64,000 nt of DNA, taken from positions 124,001-188,000 of the forward strand of contig NZ_JAHRGM010000035.1 of the NCBI RefSeq assembly GCF_019097845.1, given 5' to 3'. Shown in pieces: positions 34,208 through 42,541 of the stretch (its first letter is position 1; each line of letters begins with the position of its first letter). The position numbers were made by a program, and so were the translations under genes. Under the pieces are notes generated by a model. It saw only the letters and a program-made list of their open reading frames with translations. It was not told the origin of the DNA and did no database searches. This DNA is from Sphingobium sp. AS12 (GTDB lineage Bacteria; Pseudomonadota; Alphaproteobacteria; Sphingomonadales; Sphingomonadaceae).

Positions 34208-34617
34208 CAGGCGGCTCCCACCACGTCGCCATCTTCCTTGACGAAAGGGGTGGGCAGCGGATGGGGCAGCAAGTCCAGCACCGCTTCGGACGGACGACAC
34301 AGCCGCACGCCCTTGGGCGACACGACCAGCGGGCGGTTGATCAATATCGGGTGCGCCATCATCGCGTCGATCAGCGCCGCGTCGGACAGGCTCTCGTCAG
34401 AGAGGCCCAGATCGGCAAAGGGGGTTCCCTTCTGCCGCAACAGGGCGCGGGGACTGATGCCGGCGCGGGCGATGAGTTGTTCCAGCAAGGCCCTCGACGG
34501 TGGGGTCAGGAGATATTCCACGACATGCGGCTCGATCCCGGCATGGCGGATCATCGCCAGCGTGTTGCGCGACGTGCCGCAGGCGGGGTTATGATAGATG
34601 ATGATGTCGGTGGCCAA
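34207..34617 (-). CDS. arsC: Arsenate reductase (glutaredoxin-coupled)
   Basis: This 136-residue protein is the glutaredoxin-dependent ArsC class. The catalytic Cys13 is in HNPACGTSRNTL, and ILINRPLVVSPKGVRLCRP carries the arginines that hold arsenate. It reduces arsenate to arsenite for the adjacent exporter. The start is a TTG with AAAGGAAA upstream; 16 bp separate it from arsR. Confidence 0.94.
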   Translation of the reverse strand: MATDIIIYHNPACGTSRNTLAMIRHAGIEPHVVEYLLTPPSRALLEQLIARAGISPRALLRQKGTPFADLGLSDESLSDAALIDAMMAHPILINRPLVVSPKGVRLCRPSEAVLDLLPHPLPTPFVKEDGDVVGAA

Positions 34618-34633
34618 GGGGGTTTCCTTTGGG

Positions 34634-34966
34634 TCAGCAGCAGGGGGAAAGTTCAGCAACGATCGGGGCGCACAGGGTGGCGTTGCCCCCGCAGCAATCC
34701 CTGAGCAGGAACAGGGTGAGCGCGCCCAGCACGTCCAGGTCTGCGCGGTAATGGACCGACCGGCTATGCCGCTCCGACCGCACAAGACCCGCACGGGACA
34801 GGATGGCCAGATGGGACGACATGGTATTTTGCGGCACCCCGACCAGCCGGGCGATCTCGCCCGCGGGCAGGCCATCGGGTTCATGACGCACGAGCAGTCG
34901 AAAACTGTCGAGCCGTGTGGACTGGGCAAGGGCGGCCAGAGCAGCGATGGCGGATTCGTTTTCCAT
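34634..34966 (-). CDS. arsR: ArsR-family arsenic-responsive repressor
   Basis: This 110-residue winged-helix protein has the recognition helix in PAGEIARLVGVPQNTMSSHLAIL (about 38-60). The metalloid-sensing cysteines lie at the C-terminus: DCCGG, then LCAPIVAELSPCC. The classical ELCVCDL site of E. coli ArsR is absent, so sensing is by a C-terminal cysteine cluster. It should repress arsR-arsC-acr3 until arsenite binds. An AT-rich inverted repeat overlaps its start. Confidence 0.93.
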   Translation of the reverse strand: MENESAIAALAALAQSTRLDSFRLLVRHEPDGLPAGEIARLVGVPQNTMSSHLAILSRAGLVRSERHSRSVHYRADLDVLGALTLFLLRDCCGGNATLCAPIVAELSPCC

Positions 34967-34988
34967 ATATCCAGATAAATAGATATAT
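34965..34988. promoter_or_regulatory. Probable ArsR operator
   Basis: ATATATC (34965-34971) and GATATAT (34982-34988) form an inverted repeat in an AT-rich patch overlapping the arsR start codon. The contrast with the GC-rich surroundings and the position fit autoregulation by ArsR. Confidence 0.55.
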
Positions 34989-35047
34989 AAAATCAATCAA
35001 GCCAGTTTCGCGAAACAGCCTCGATGGAGGAGAAACGCAAATGAGAG

Positions 35048-35075
35048 GGGCCGCCGGGTCAAAGCCCGACGGCCC
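35048..35075 (+). promoter_or_regulatory. GC-rich hairpin upstream of small ORFs
   Basis: GGGCCG-c-CGGG pairs with CCCG-a-CGGCCC around a 6-base loop. It follows a possible seven-codon reading frame (ATG at 35024, MEEKRK then TGA), so a leader or attenuator arrangement is conceivable. Confidence 0.35.
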
Positions 35076-35078
35076 ATC

Positions 35079-35240
35079 ATGTGCATGGTCAGCGGCCGGA
35101 AGTGCCGCCCAGGGGAAACGAAGGTCGCGCTATCTCCTCCACGGGGAGACGGCCTGTATGTCGGCGCGCTTTATCTCGCGATGTGGAGGAAGATCGACGG
35201 CGTGGCGTCCCTCAGCGGCGCGTTCCCCGAATGGACTTGA
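35079..35240 (+). CDS. Candidate small protein, 53 residues
   Basis: The frame from ATG 35079 encodes MCMVSGRKCRPGETKVALSP and then GDGLYVGALYLAMWRKIDGV and a short tail ending PEWT. Third positions are strongly GC-biased, like genuine genes here, but no ribosome site precedes the ATG and no family is recognised. Its end overlaps, antisense, the 18-residue ORF described next. Confidence 0.4.
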   Translation: MCMVSGRKCRPGETKVALSPPRGDGLYVGALYLAMWRKIDGVASLSGAFPEWT

Positions 35241-35268
35241 CCGACCCCATTGCTGAACCATGAGACAT
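35212..35268 (-). CDS. Candidate 18-residue peptide with extended Shine-Dalgarno
   Basis: The minus strand reads GAAAGGAGGTGATCC, a perfect 15-base complement of the 16S rRNA 3' tail, seven bases before an ATG encoding MSHGSAMGSVKSIRGTRR. It is by far the strongest ribosome site in the window. Alternatively the plus-strand copy, with its CCTCC, could be part of an anti-Shine-Dalgarno small RNA. Confidence 0.4.
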   Translation of the reverse strand: MSHGSAMGSVKSIRGTRR

Positions 35269-35430
35269 CGGATCACCTCCTTTCGCTATGTTGAAGCCCG
35301 TTATGGCCGACTTCGACTGCGCTTCGTGCGGCCACGGGATGGAATGTGAATCAGACGGGCTGCATGATCAAGACTTGTATTATTCTTTTTTCGAATCATA
35401 CTTTCGCGTCCGCGAGTTCGGCCCATGTCG

Positions 35431-35985
35431 CTATCCGCGACAATCCTCGATCACGCGCGATACTTCCGGCCAGGCGGGGACGATCAGCGGTTCCAGCCCG
35501 GCCACCTCGACCGCGAACTCGCCCCGGCTGTAGGCGATCTGATCCAGCGCCGTGTCCGCCGCAGCGCGAACGGCGATGGTTTGCGGCGTCGGTGCATTCG
35601 ATGCGGTTGTGGGCCAGTTGGTTGCGCCATAGCTGGTCCGTATCTTCATCGTTCCCTGACCCGCGCCGGTGCGGATGATGCTGACCCGGCGTGCAACTCG
35701 ATCACAGCGGATAGTCAGGCGGGTATCGGCAGGGGTCGGACCGAACAGCGCGATCGACATGGCTGCATCGGATTGCCAGCGCCAGTCGCCCGGCGCAGTT
35801 GCGCGATGCTGCCATTCGCTGGCCTGCGGCGCAGCGGGCGTGACAGGCTGGGTCGGCGCGGGAGCCGGGGTTGGCCGGGGCGAGGGCGTAGGCGCTGGAT
35901 TGCCTTGGCGCGGCGCAGGTCCGACGCAGGAACCAAGCAGGATGAGGAAGGGCGCGGCGAGGGCAAGGTTTGTGGTAAAGCGCAT
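35431..35985 (-). CDS. Hypothetical lipoprotein
   Basis: This 184-residue protein has a lipoprotein signal peptide ending in the lipobox LLGSC (Cys at residue 20). It is followed by a Pro/Ala/Thr-rich linker (about 25-52) and a small globular domain with ADTRLTIRCDRVARRVSIIR. The signal and linker place it at the outer membrane or periplasm. The function is unknown. Confidence 0.75.
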   Translation of the reverse strand: MRFTTNLALAAPFLILLGSCVGPAPRQGNPAPTPSPRPTPAPAPTQPVTPAAPQASEWQHRATAPGDWRWQSDAAMSIALFGPTPADTRLTIRCDRVARRVSIIRTGAGQGTMKIRTSYGATNWPTTASNAPTPQTIAVRAAADTALDQIAYSRGEFAVEVAGLEPLIVPAWPEVSRVIEDCRG

Positions 35986-36088
35986 CGCCCACCCATGCCT
36001 GCACCGTGCGAGCGGCTCAACCGGAAAAGGATGAGCGGAGAAGGGGCGAGGGCAGGCTGGGCGGCATCAAGGCTTGCCGTTGCCGATA

Positions 36089-36117
36089 TTGACACCACGC
36101 ACCCGAATCGCTAGGGC
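36089..36117 (+). promoter_or_regulatory. Candidate promoter of the rpsM operon
   Basis: TTGACA at 36089 and TAGGGC at 36112 are separated by 17 bp. The -35 is a perfect consensus; the -10 is poor. Transcription would begin near 36124, leaving a leader of about 160 nt before rpsM. Confidence 0.4.
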
Positions 36118-36142
36118 GCGGACATCCCGACACGCTGGTGAG

Positions 36143-36174
36143 CGGCAGTGCTTCGCGCACTGGCCGTCTTTTTT
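36143..36174 (+). terminator. Terminator-like hairpin in the rpsM leader
   Basis: CGGC-AGTGC pairs with GCACT-g-GCCG (one bulged G), followed by TCTTTTTT. No plus-strand gene lies upstream. The hairpin is about 20 nt downstream of the predicted transcription start, so it probably attenuates the ribosomal operon or ends a very short RNA. Confidence 0.6.
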
Positions 36175-36283
36175 GCGTCCGGGGGTATACATCGGTTGCG
36201 CATCCACGCCAAGGACTGCTCAACCCTGACGCTTTGAGATGGGGTGACGCCAATCGCCCCGTGGAGCAGGAGATTTATTGACC

Positions 36284-36652
36284 ATGGCACGTATTGCGGG
36301 TGTTAACATCCCGACCAACAAGCGCGTAATCATCGCGCTCACCTACATTCACGGCATCGGCCGCAAGACCGCCGTCGACATCGCCACGAAGCTGGGCATT
36401 GACCACAGCCGCCGCGTGCAGGATCTGTCGGACGCCGAAGTGCTGCAGATCCGTGAAACGATCGACGCCGACCTGACCGTCGAGGGTGATCTTCGCCGCA
36501 ACACCGCGATGAACATCAAGCGCCTGATGGATCTGGCCTGCTATCGCGGCCTGCGTCATCGTAAGGGTCTGCCGGTTCGTGGCCAGCGCACGCACACCAA
36601 CGCCCGTACCCGCAAGGGCAAGGCCAAGGCGATCGCCGGTAAGAAGAAGTAA
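36284..36652 (+). CDS. rpsM: 30S ribosomal protein S13
   Basis: This 122-residue S13 begins [15 protein letters not shown] and ends with the basic tail [16 protein letters not shown] that contacts the P-site t[14 protein letters not shown] is in the N-terminal third. The frame has an upstream TTG, but the conserved N-terminus fixes the ATG at 36284. AGGAG lies 11 bases upstream. First gene of rpsM-rpsK-rpoA-rplQ. Confidence 0.97.
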   Translation: MARIAGVNIPTNKRVIIALTYIHGIGRKTAVDIATKLGIDHSRRVQDLSDAEVLQIRETIDADLTVEGDLRRNTAMNIKRLMDLACYRGLRHRKGLPVRGQRTHTNARTRKGKAKAIAGKKK

Positions 36653-36725
36653 GCGCCAGAGGGCGGGCCTGACGGCTTCGCCCTCCCGACTTCTTTTTTC
36701 AGTATTTCGAGTAGGATAGAGCAAA

Positions 36726-37115
36726 ATGGCACGCGAACCCCAGCGCATTAAGCGCCGTGAGCGCAAGAACATCTCGGCGGGCGTGGCACATGTCAACGCC
36801 AGCTTCAACAACACCATGGTGACCATCACCGATGCCCAGGGCAACGCGATTTCCTGGTCCTCGGCTGGCATGATGGGCTTCAAGGGCAGCCGCAAGTCGA
36901 CCCCGTACGCCGCTCAGGTGTGCGCGGAAGATGCCGGCCGCAAGGCCGCCGAACATGGCGTCCGTACCCTGGAAGTCGAAGTCAAGGGTCCCGGTTCAGG
37001 TCGTGAATCGGCCCTGCGCGCCCTCCAGGCCGTGGGTTTCCACATCACCTCCATCCGCGATGTGACGCCGATCCCGCATAACGGTGTGCGTCCGTCCAAG
37101 CGCCGCCGCGTCTAA
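36726..37115 (+). CDS. rpsK: 30S ribosomal protein S11
   Basis: This 129-residue S11 carries [19 protein letters not shown] and the C-terminal signature [18 protein letters not shown]. It sits on the platform of the small subunit near the mRNA exit. Spacing to rpsM is 73 bp. Sequence and length are normal. Confidence 0.97.
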   Translation: MAREPQRIKRRERKNISAGVAHVNASFNNTMVTITDAQGNAISWSSAGMMGFKGSRKSTPYAAQVCAEDAGRKAAEHGVRTLEVEVKGPGSGRESALRALQAVGFHITSIRDVTPIPHNGVRPSKRRRV

Positions 37116-37234
37116 ATTCGGCTGAGCGATATGGCGGGCGGCGGACGCGCCGCCCGTTACCCGTCTGCATCGGCCGCAACGTCCTGTCGGGTCCAGGATC
37201 ATAAGCGTTTCGGCCACATCCCCAGGGGAATTAC

Positions 37235-38299
37235 ATGACTGTCAACATGAAGAACTGGCAGGAATTGAAGAAGCCCAACGCGCTGGAAATCAAGCCAACC
37301 AGCGACGGCAAGCGCAAGGCGACTTTCGTCGCCGAGCCACTAGAGCGCGGCTTCGGCCTGACGCTTGGCAACGCGCTGCGCCGGGTTCTTCTTTCCTCGC
37401 TTCAGGGCGCGGCGGTCACCTCGATCAAGATCGAGAACGTCCTGCATGAATTCTCGTCGCTCGCCGGCGTGCGTGAAGATGTCACCGACATCGTCCTGAA
37501 CATCAAGCAGGTCGCGCTGCGGATGGAAGGCGATGGCCCCAAGCGGCTCCAGCTGTCGGCCACCGGTCCGGCTGTGGTCAAGGCTGGCGACATCAGCGTC
37601 GTTGGCGACATCGAAGTGATGAACCCGGATCTGGTGATCTGTCACCTCGACCAAGGCGCAACGCTGAACATGGAACTGACCGCTGACGTCGGCAAGGGCT
37701 ATGTCCCCGCCGTCGCCAACCGTCCTGCAGACGCGCCTATCGGCCTCATTCCGATCGACGCGCTCTACTCGCCGGTCCGTCAGGTCGCCTACAAGGTGGA
37801 CAACACCCGCGTCGGCCAGGAACTGGACTATGACAAGCTGTCGCTGACCGTCGAAACCGACGGCACCGTCACGCCGGAGGACGCGGTCGCTTTTGCCGCG
37901 CGCATCCTGCAGGACCAGCTGCAACTGTTCGTCCATTTCGAGGACGCACTGCCCACCGCCGCGCCGTCGCAGGGTGGCCATGCGGTCGCATCGGCGTCGG
38001 AAGGCGAAAGCGACACCAACCAGATCAACCGCTACCTTCTCAAGAAGGTGGACGAGCTGGAACTGTCGGTCCGCAGCGCCAACTGCCTCAAGAACGACAA
38101 CATCATCTATATCGGCGATCTGGTCCAAAAGACCGAGGCCGAGATGCTGCGCACCCCCAATTTCGGTCGCAAGTCGCTGAACGAAATCAAGGAAGTGCTG
38201 TCGTCCATGGGTCTGCGCCTGGGCATGGACATCCCCGGATGGCCGCCTGAGAATATCGAGGAAATGGCCAAGAAGCTCGAACAGGAGCTGCTGGGTTAA
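37235..38299 (+). CDS. rpoA: RNA polymerase alpha subunit
   Basis: This 354-residue protein has the N-terminal dimerisation/assembly domain (about 1-240, with [20 protein letters not shown]) and the C-terminal DNA-binding domain (about 270-340, with [13 protein letters not shown] and [20 protein letters not shown] motif). The acidic linker is about 20 residues. CCCCAGGGG lies upstream of the ATG. Confidence 0.97.
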   Translation: MTVNMKNWQELKKPNALEIKPTSDGKRKATFVAEPLERGFGLTLGNALRRVLLSSLQGAAVTSIKIENVLHEFSSLAGVREDVTDIVLNIKQVALRMEGDGPKRLQLSATGPAVVKAGDISVVGDIEVMNPDLVICHLDQGATLNMELTADVGKGYVPAVANRPADAPIGLIPIDALYSPVRQVAYKVDNTRVGQELDYDKLSLTVETDGTVTPEDAVAFAARILQDQLQLFVHFEDALPTAAPSQGGHAVASASEGESDTNQINRYLLKKVDELELSVRSANCLKNDNIIYIGDLVQKTEAEMLRTPNFGRKSLNEIKEVLSSMGLRLGMDIPGWPPENIEEMAKKLEQELLG

Positions 38300-38384
38300 G
38301 TCGGAGCGAGCCGCGCAGCGCAGCAGCGCGGCGGTTCGCAACGCGAACGCGAACGACCGGCCAGCGGCGCATAGCGCCGACTGA

Positions 38385-38409
38385 CGTCACGGGATTTACT
38401 CCCGTGACG
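38385..38409. promoter_or_regulatory. Perfect 10-bp hairpin between rpoA and rplQ
   Basis: CGTCACGGGA and TCCCGTGACG flank the loop TTTAC in the 204-bp rpoA-rplQ gap. It lacks a T tract. RNA processing, attenuation or an operator are possible. Confidence 0.45.
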
Positions 38410-38503
38410 GTTGCCGGGAGACAGAATGGGTATCGGCGGTGGCCCTATCACTGCCTGGTCTGGGCTACCTCAAACGGGCCCTTAACGAACGAAGGAATGA
38501 AAT

Positions 38504-38929
38504 ATGCGTCACAGAATGGGTCAACGTCGCCTCCAGCGCGCCACCGGCCACCGCGTCGCCCTGCTGCGCAACCTTGCCGCCTCGCTGATCAAGCATGAGC
38601 AGATCCTGACCACCACGCCTAAGGCGAAGGAACTGCGTCCCTATGTGGAAAAGCTGATCACGCTGGCGAAGAAGGGCGGCCTGTCCAACCGTCGCCTGGC
38701 CGACGCCCGCCTGAAGGACGATGCGCAGCTGGCCAAGCTGTTCGAGGTTCTGGCCGAGCGCTACAAGGATCGTAACGGGGGCTATACCCGCGTGATCAAG
38801 GCCGGCATCCGCGCGTCGGACGCTGCCCCGATCGCGATCATCGAACTGGTCGACCGCGACGTCAGCGCCAAGGGCCAGGACAGCGGCCCGGTGCAGACCG
38901 CCGACGAGGATGAATACGAAGCCGCCTGA
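38504..38929 (+). CDS. rplQ: 50S ribosomal protein L17
   Basis: This 141-residue L17 begins [20 protein letters not shown], the diagnostic N-terminus, and has a short acidic C-terminal tail ([10 protein letters not shown]). GAAGGAATGAAAT precedes the ATG. It closes the operon ahead of a strong terminator. Confidence 0.97.
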   Translation: MRHRMGQRRLQRATGHRVALLRNLAASLIKHEQILTTTPKAKELRPYVEKLITLAKKGGLSNRRLADARLKDDAQLAKLFEVLAERYKDRNGGYTRVIKAGIRASDAAPIAIIELVDRDVSAKGQDSGPVQTADEDEYEAA

Positions 38930-38969
38930 TTGGTGCGGTCCTCCTGACGGGGACTGGATGCTTTACCGA

Positions 38970-39008
38970 CAGGCCGTGGCTCTTTAGGAGCCACGGCCTG
39001 TTCTGTTT
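38970..39008 (+). terminator. Rho-independent terminator after rplQ
   Basis: A perfect 13-bp stem (CAGGCCGTGGCTC with its complement) with the 5-base loop TTTAG is followed by TTCTGTTT. It ends the ribosomal-protein operon. Confidence 0.9.
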
Positions 39009-39030
39009 GATAAAAAGAGACGGAAAGAGG

Positions 39031-41202
39031 ATGCGCGTCACGGCTCGCTTGTTCCTGCTGCCGCTGCTGCTGGCGGCCAGCCCGGTTCTTGCCGGGCCGG
39101 AGGCGGCTGCTATCGACGCGGCCGGACAGGGCTTGCGCTATCCGGCCGCGAAGCGCCTGGATCTGGTCGAAGATCATTTCGGCGTGAAGGTCGCCGATCC
39201 CTATCGCTGGCTGGAGAACGACCTGCGCGCCGACCCTGCGGTGCAGGACTGGGTGGCTGAGGAGAATGCGCTAACACGCCGTTATATCGACGGACTGGCG
39301 GGCCGAGCGGCGCTCAAGAAGCGGATGCAAGCGTTGCTCTCGCATGGCCGCTACACTGTCCCGCGCAAGGCGGGCGGGCGCTATTTCTACGGCTATAACA
39401 AGGGCCTCCAGAACCAGACGCCGCTCTATGTGCGGGAAGGGCTGGACGGGCCGCAGCGTTTGCTGATCGACCCCAATGACTGGGCCAAAGACGGGGCAAG
39501 CGCGCTGGCCGAATGGACCCCGTCACCCGACGGCCGCACCCTGGCCTTCGCAGTGCAAGAGGCCGGGAGCGACTGGCGGACGCTGCGACTGCTGGACGTG
39601 GACACGGGCAAAGTGCTGGACGACCGGATCGAGTGGGTCAAATTTTCGACCTTGGCCTGGGACGGGCGTGGCGAGGGCTTCTTCTATTCCCGCTATCCCG
39701 CGCCGCAGGGAGATACCGCTTTCCGGTCCGCCAATGAGAATCAGCAGCTTTTCTATCATCGCGTCGGCACAGCGCAGGCGCAGGATCGGTTGATCTACGC
39801 CACACCCGACCGCCCGAAACTCAGTCATACCGCGCAGGTCACCAATGACGGACGCTGGCTGGTGATCAGCTCGTTCGAGGGGATCGATCCGCGCCGCGAA
39901 GTCCATGTCGCGGCGCTGGACGGCGGGCCAATAAAGCCACGCCGACTGGTCAAGGGGCCGGTGCAGGACTGGCGGCTGATCGGCAGCCGGGGATCGACGC
40001 TCTATTTCATCACCGACGATCATGCGCCCCGATTGCGTGTGGTGACGCTCGACGCGGCAGAACCACGGCGCAAGCCGCAACTGGTCGTGGCCGAGCGCGC
40101 CGATGCACTGGCGGGTGGGTCGCTGGTCGGCAACCGGCTGATCCTGGCCTATATGACGCAGGCCGAAACCATTGCCGAACTGGTCGAACTGGACGGGCGC
40201 AAGGTAGGCGACGTGCCCTTGCCCGGCATGGGGACGGCGGCGGGCTTTGGCGGGCGCGATGGCGACCCGGAGACATTTTTCAGCTTTTCGGGCTTCACCA
40301 CGCCGTCCAGCATATACCGCTTCGATACATCCACCCTGCAAAGTCAGTTGTTCGCGCAGCCCGACCTGCCCTTCAACCCGGACGAATTCGGGGTGGAGCA
40401 GATCAGCTATGTGTCCAAGGATGGCACCCGTGTGCCGATGACGGTGATTCGCAAGAAGGCGCTGGCCGACCGGGCGATCGCGGCGCCGACCATCCTTTAC
40501 GGCTATGGCGGCTTCAACATCAGCCTGACGCCGGGCTATTCGGCGACGCGGCTGGCTTGGCTGGAACAGGGCGCGGTCTATGCCATCGCCAATCTGCGCG
40601 GTGGCGGCGAGTTCGGCAAGGCATGGCATGAGGCCGGACGTGGCCCCAACAAGCAAAATGTGTTCGACGATTTCATCGCCGCAGCCGAATATCTCAAGGC
40701 CAATGGCTATACCACGCCCGACGGGCTGGCGATCGAGGGCCGCTCCAATGGTGGCCTGCTGGTCGGCGCTGTGGTGAACCAGCGGCCCGACCTCTTCGCC
40801 GCCGCGCTGCCTGCCGTGGGCGTGATGGACATGCTGCGCTTTGATCGTTTCACCGCCGGGCGCTACTGGGTCGATGACTATGGATCGCCGGGCCGGGCAG
40901 AGGATTTTCCGTTGCTGTACGGCTATTCGCCCTATCACAACATCCTGTCGGGCAAGGATTATCCCGCAATCCTAGTCACCACCGCCGACACCGACGACCG
41001 GGTGGTTCCCGCCCACAGTTTCAAATATGCCGCCGCCTTGCAGGCCGCGGATGTCGGCAGCAGACCCCGGTTGCTGCGGGTGGAAAGCCGTGCGGGCCAT
41101 GGCGCGGGCAAGCCGATCGATAAGCTGATCGACGAATATGCCGACAGCTATGCATTTCTGGCGTCATTCACGGGTTTGCAGATCAAGGCCGATCCGCGAT
41201 AA
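39031..41202 (+). CDS. Prolyl oligopeptidase family serine protease (S9), exported
   Basis: This 723-residue protease has a signal peptide ending near residue 22 (VLAGP), an N-terminal segment with YRWLEND, a seven-bladed propeller (about 80-430) and a C-terminal alpha/beta-hydrolase domain. The catalytic triad is Ser572 in EGRSNGGLL, an Asp in ADTDDRVVP (about 655) and His690 in RAGHGAGK. Prolyl oligopeptidases cut short peptides after proline. The usual GGSNGG is GRSNGG here, a conservative change. The ATG at 39031 has GGAAAGAGG directly upstream. Confidence 0.93.
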   Translation: MRVTARLFLLPLLLAASPVLAGPEAAAIDAAGQGLRYPAAKRLDLVEDHFGVKVADPYRWLENDLRADPAVQDWVAEENALTRRYIDGLAGRAALKKRMQALLSHGRYTVPRKAGGRYFYGYNKGLQNQTPLYVREGLDGPQRLLIDPNDWAKDGASALAEWTPSPDGRTLAFAVQEAGSDWRTLRLLDVDTGKVLDDRIEWVKFSTLAWDGRGEGFFYSRYPAPQGDTAFRSANENQQLFYHRVGTAQAQDRLIYATPDRPKLSHTAQVTNDGRWLVISSFEGIDPRREVHVAALDGGPIKPRRLVKGPVQDWRLIGSRGSTLYFITDDHAPRLRVVTLDAAEPRRKPQLVVAERADALAGGSLVGNRLILAYMTQAETIAELVELDGRKVGDVPLPGMGTAAGFGGRDGDPETFFSFSGFTTPSSIYRFDTSTLQSQLFAQPDLPFNPDEFGVEQISYVSKDGTRVPMTVIRKKALADRAIAAPTILYGYGGFNISLTPGYSATRLAWLEQGAVYAIANLRGGGEFGKAWHEAGRGPNKQNVFDDFIAAAEYLKANGYTTPDGLAIEGRSNGGLLVGAVVNQRPDLFAAALPAVGVMDMLRFDRFTAGRYWVDDYGSPGRAEDFPLLYGYSPYHNILSGKDYPAILVTTADTDDRVVPAHSFKYAAALQAADVGSRPRLLRVESRAGHGAGKPIDKLIDEYADSYAFLASFTGLQIKADPR

Positions 41203-41263
41203 TCGTTCAGCCGCGCGACAGCCGGACGCGGATAGAGACCGTTTGACCGCAGGAGATAGACGC

Positions 41264-41851
41264 ATGGGCAAAACGCGCTGGATGGCAGGATCGCTGGTGG
41301 GGCTGGCGCTGCTGGTGGGCAGCATCGCCCCGGCGCAGGCGCGTCCGCGCTATGATCGTGGCCACGATCGGGGCTGGAGCCATCACCATCGTGATCGTGG
41401 CAATGGTTTCGGCTTTGGCGATGCCGTCGGGGTCGCAGCGCTGATCGGCGCGGTGGCGATCGTCGCCTCCTCCATGTCGAAGGACAAGAAGGCAGCGCGC
41501 AACAGCGGCGATGCCGCACCACCGCCTGCCAACCGCACTGATTATGGCGCGGATGTCAGACGCGACGATGATTTTTCCGATGTTGCCGCGGCCAATGGCG
41601 ATCAGGACCAGATGACCGATGCCTGCGCGGTTGCCGCGCGTGATGAGACGCAGGGACAGAGTGGCGGCTATGCCGAGGTGCGGCGCATGGATGAGCCACG
41701 CGCAGTGCAAGACGGCTATAACATCGACGGCGAGGTGGAATCCCGCGCCAGCTATCGCGCCCCGACCGGCACCACCCGCCGCTTCACCTGCACGATCAAG
41801 GATGGCCGCGTGGCGCAGGTCTATCTGAGTCGCGATGTCGTGATGCAATAG
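41264..41851 (+). CDS. Hypothetical exported protein with His/Arg-rich N-terminus
   Basis: This 195-residue protein has a signal peptide ending near residue 27 (AQA). Next come a basic RYDRGHDRGWSHHHRDRG stretch, a hydrophobic segment (AVGVAALIGAVAIVASSM) and a C-terminal domain with a Cys pair (ACAVAAR and FTCTIKDGRVAQVYL). AGGAG lies eight bases before the ATG. The C-terminal domain resembles conserved sphingomonad proteins of unknown function. Confidence 0.75.
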   Translation: MGKTRWMAGSLVGLALLVGSIAPAQARPRYDRGHDRGWSHHHRDRGNGFGFGDAVGVAALIGAVAIVASSMSKDKKAARNSGDAAPPPANRTDYGADVRRDDDFSDVAAANGDQDQMTDACAVAARDETQGQSGGYAEVRRMDEPRAVQDGYNIDGEVESRASYRAPTGTTRRFTCTIKDGRVAQVYLSRDVVMQ

Positions 41852-41860
41852 GCCGCAGCG

Positions 41861-42514
41861 ATGCATCGCCATCCTCCGTCGCGCCATGTCCTGGCCTTTG
41901 GCCTGGCGGCGCTTGCGGGGATCGTCGATGCCTTGGGTTTGCTCAAGCTGGGCGGGCTGTTCGTGTCCTTCATGAGCGGCAATTCGACCCGGATGGCAGT
42001 CGGCATCGCGACCGAGCCGACGCTGGCATGGGCAGCGATCGGGCTGATCGGCGCATTTGTCGGCGGGGTATTTGCTGGCGCGTTGCTGGCGCGGGCCGCC
42101 GGGCGGTGGCGCAAGCAGGCCGTGCTGGGACTGGTGCTGGCGCTGTTGACCATGGCGGCATCGCTTGCCGGATCGGCTGGCGACGGCCTGACCCTGCTGA
42201 TGGCGGCGGCGATGGGCGCGGTGAACAATGTGTTCCAGCGCAATGGCGAGGTGAGCATTGGCGTCACCTATATGACCGGCGCGCTGGTGAAGCTGGGGCA
42301 GGCGCTGGCCAGCGCCGTGACCGGTGGCCCCGCTTTTGGCTGGCTGCCCCATTTATTGCTCTGGCTGGGCCTGGTCGCGGGGGCCGTGGCGGGCGCATTG
42401 CTGTTTGGGCGCATGGACCTTGGCGCATTATGGGTCGCTTGCGGCTGGTGCGTGCTGTTGCTGGCGTGGAGCCTCTGGCTGGGACCGCTGCCGCGCGCCG
42501 ATCGCTTGGCATGA
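41861..42514 (+). CDS. DUF1275 (YoaK) family membrane protein
   Basis: This 217-residue polytopic protein has about six helices and the DUF1275 features GGLFVSFMSGNSTRMAVG and AAAMGAVNNVFQRNGEVSIGVTYMTGALVKLG. The family resembles small transporters of unknown substrate. It starts 9 bp after the previous gene. Confidence 0.9.
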   Translation: MHRHPPSRHVLAFGLAALAGIVDALGLLKLGGLFVSFMSGNSTRMAVGIATEPTLAWAAIGLIGAFVGGVFAGALLARAAGRWRKQAVLGLVLALLTMAASLAGSAGDGLTLLMAAAMGAVNNVFQRNGEVSIGVTYMTGALVKLGQALASAVTGGPAFGWLPHLLLWLGLVAGAVAGALLFGRMDLGALWVACGWCVLLLAWSLWLGPLPRADRLA

Positions 42515-42541
42515 CCGCTCAACCGCTCTAGGCGGTGTCCC

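Noticed and set aside
35270..35284. A 16S rRNA fragment
   Set aside because: Only the 15-base tail matches; the upstream sequence is unlike 16S, so it is better read as a ribosome site on the other strand.
35425..36114. Plus-strand open frame over the lipoprotein gene
   Set aside because: It mirrors the lipoprotein gene, has no start signal, and would only be attractive because of the downstream terminator; coding character is on the minus strand.
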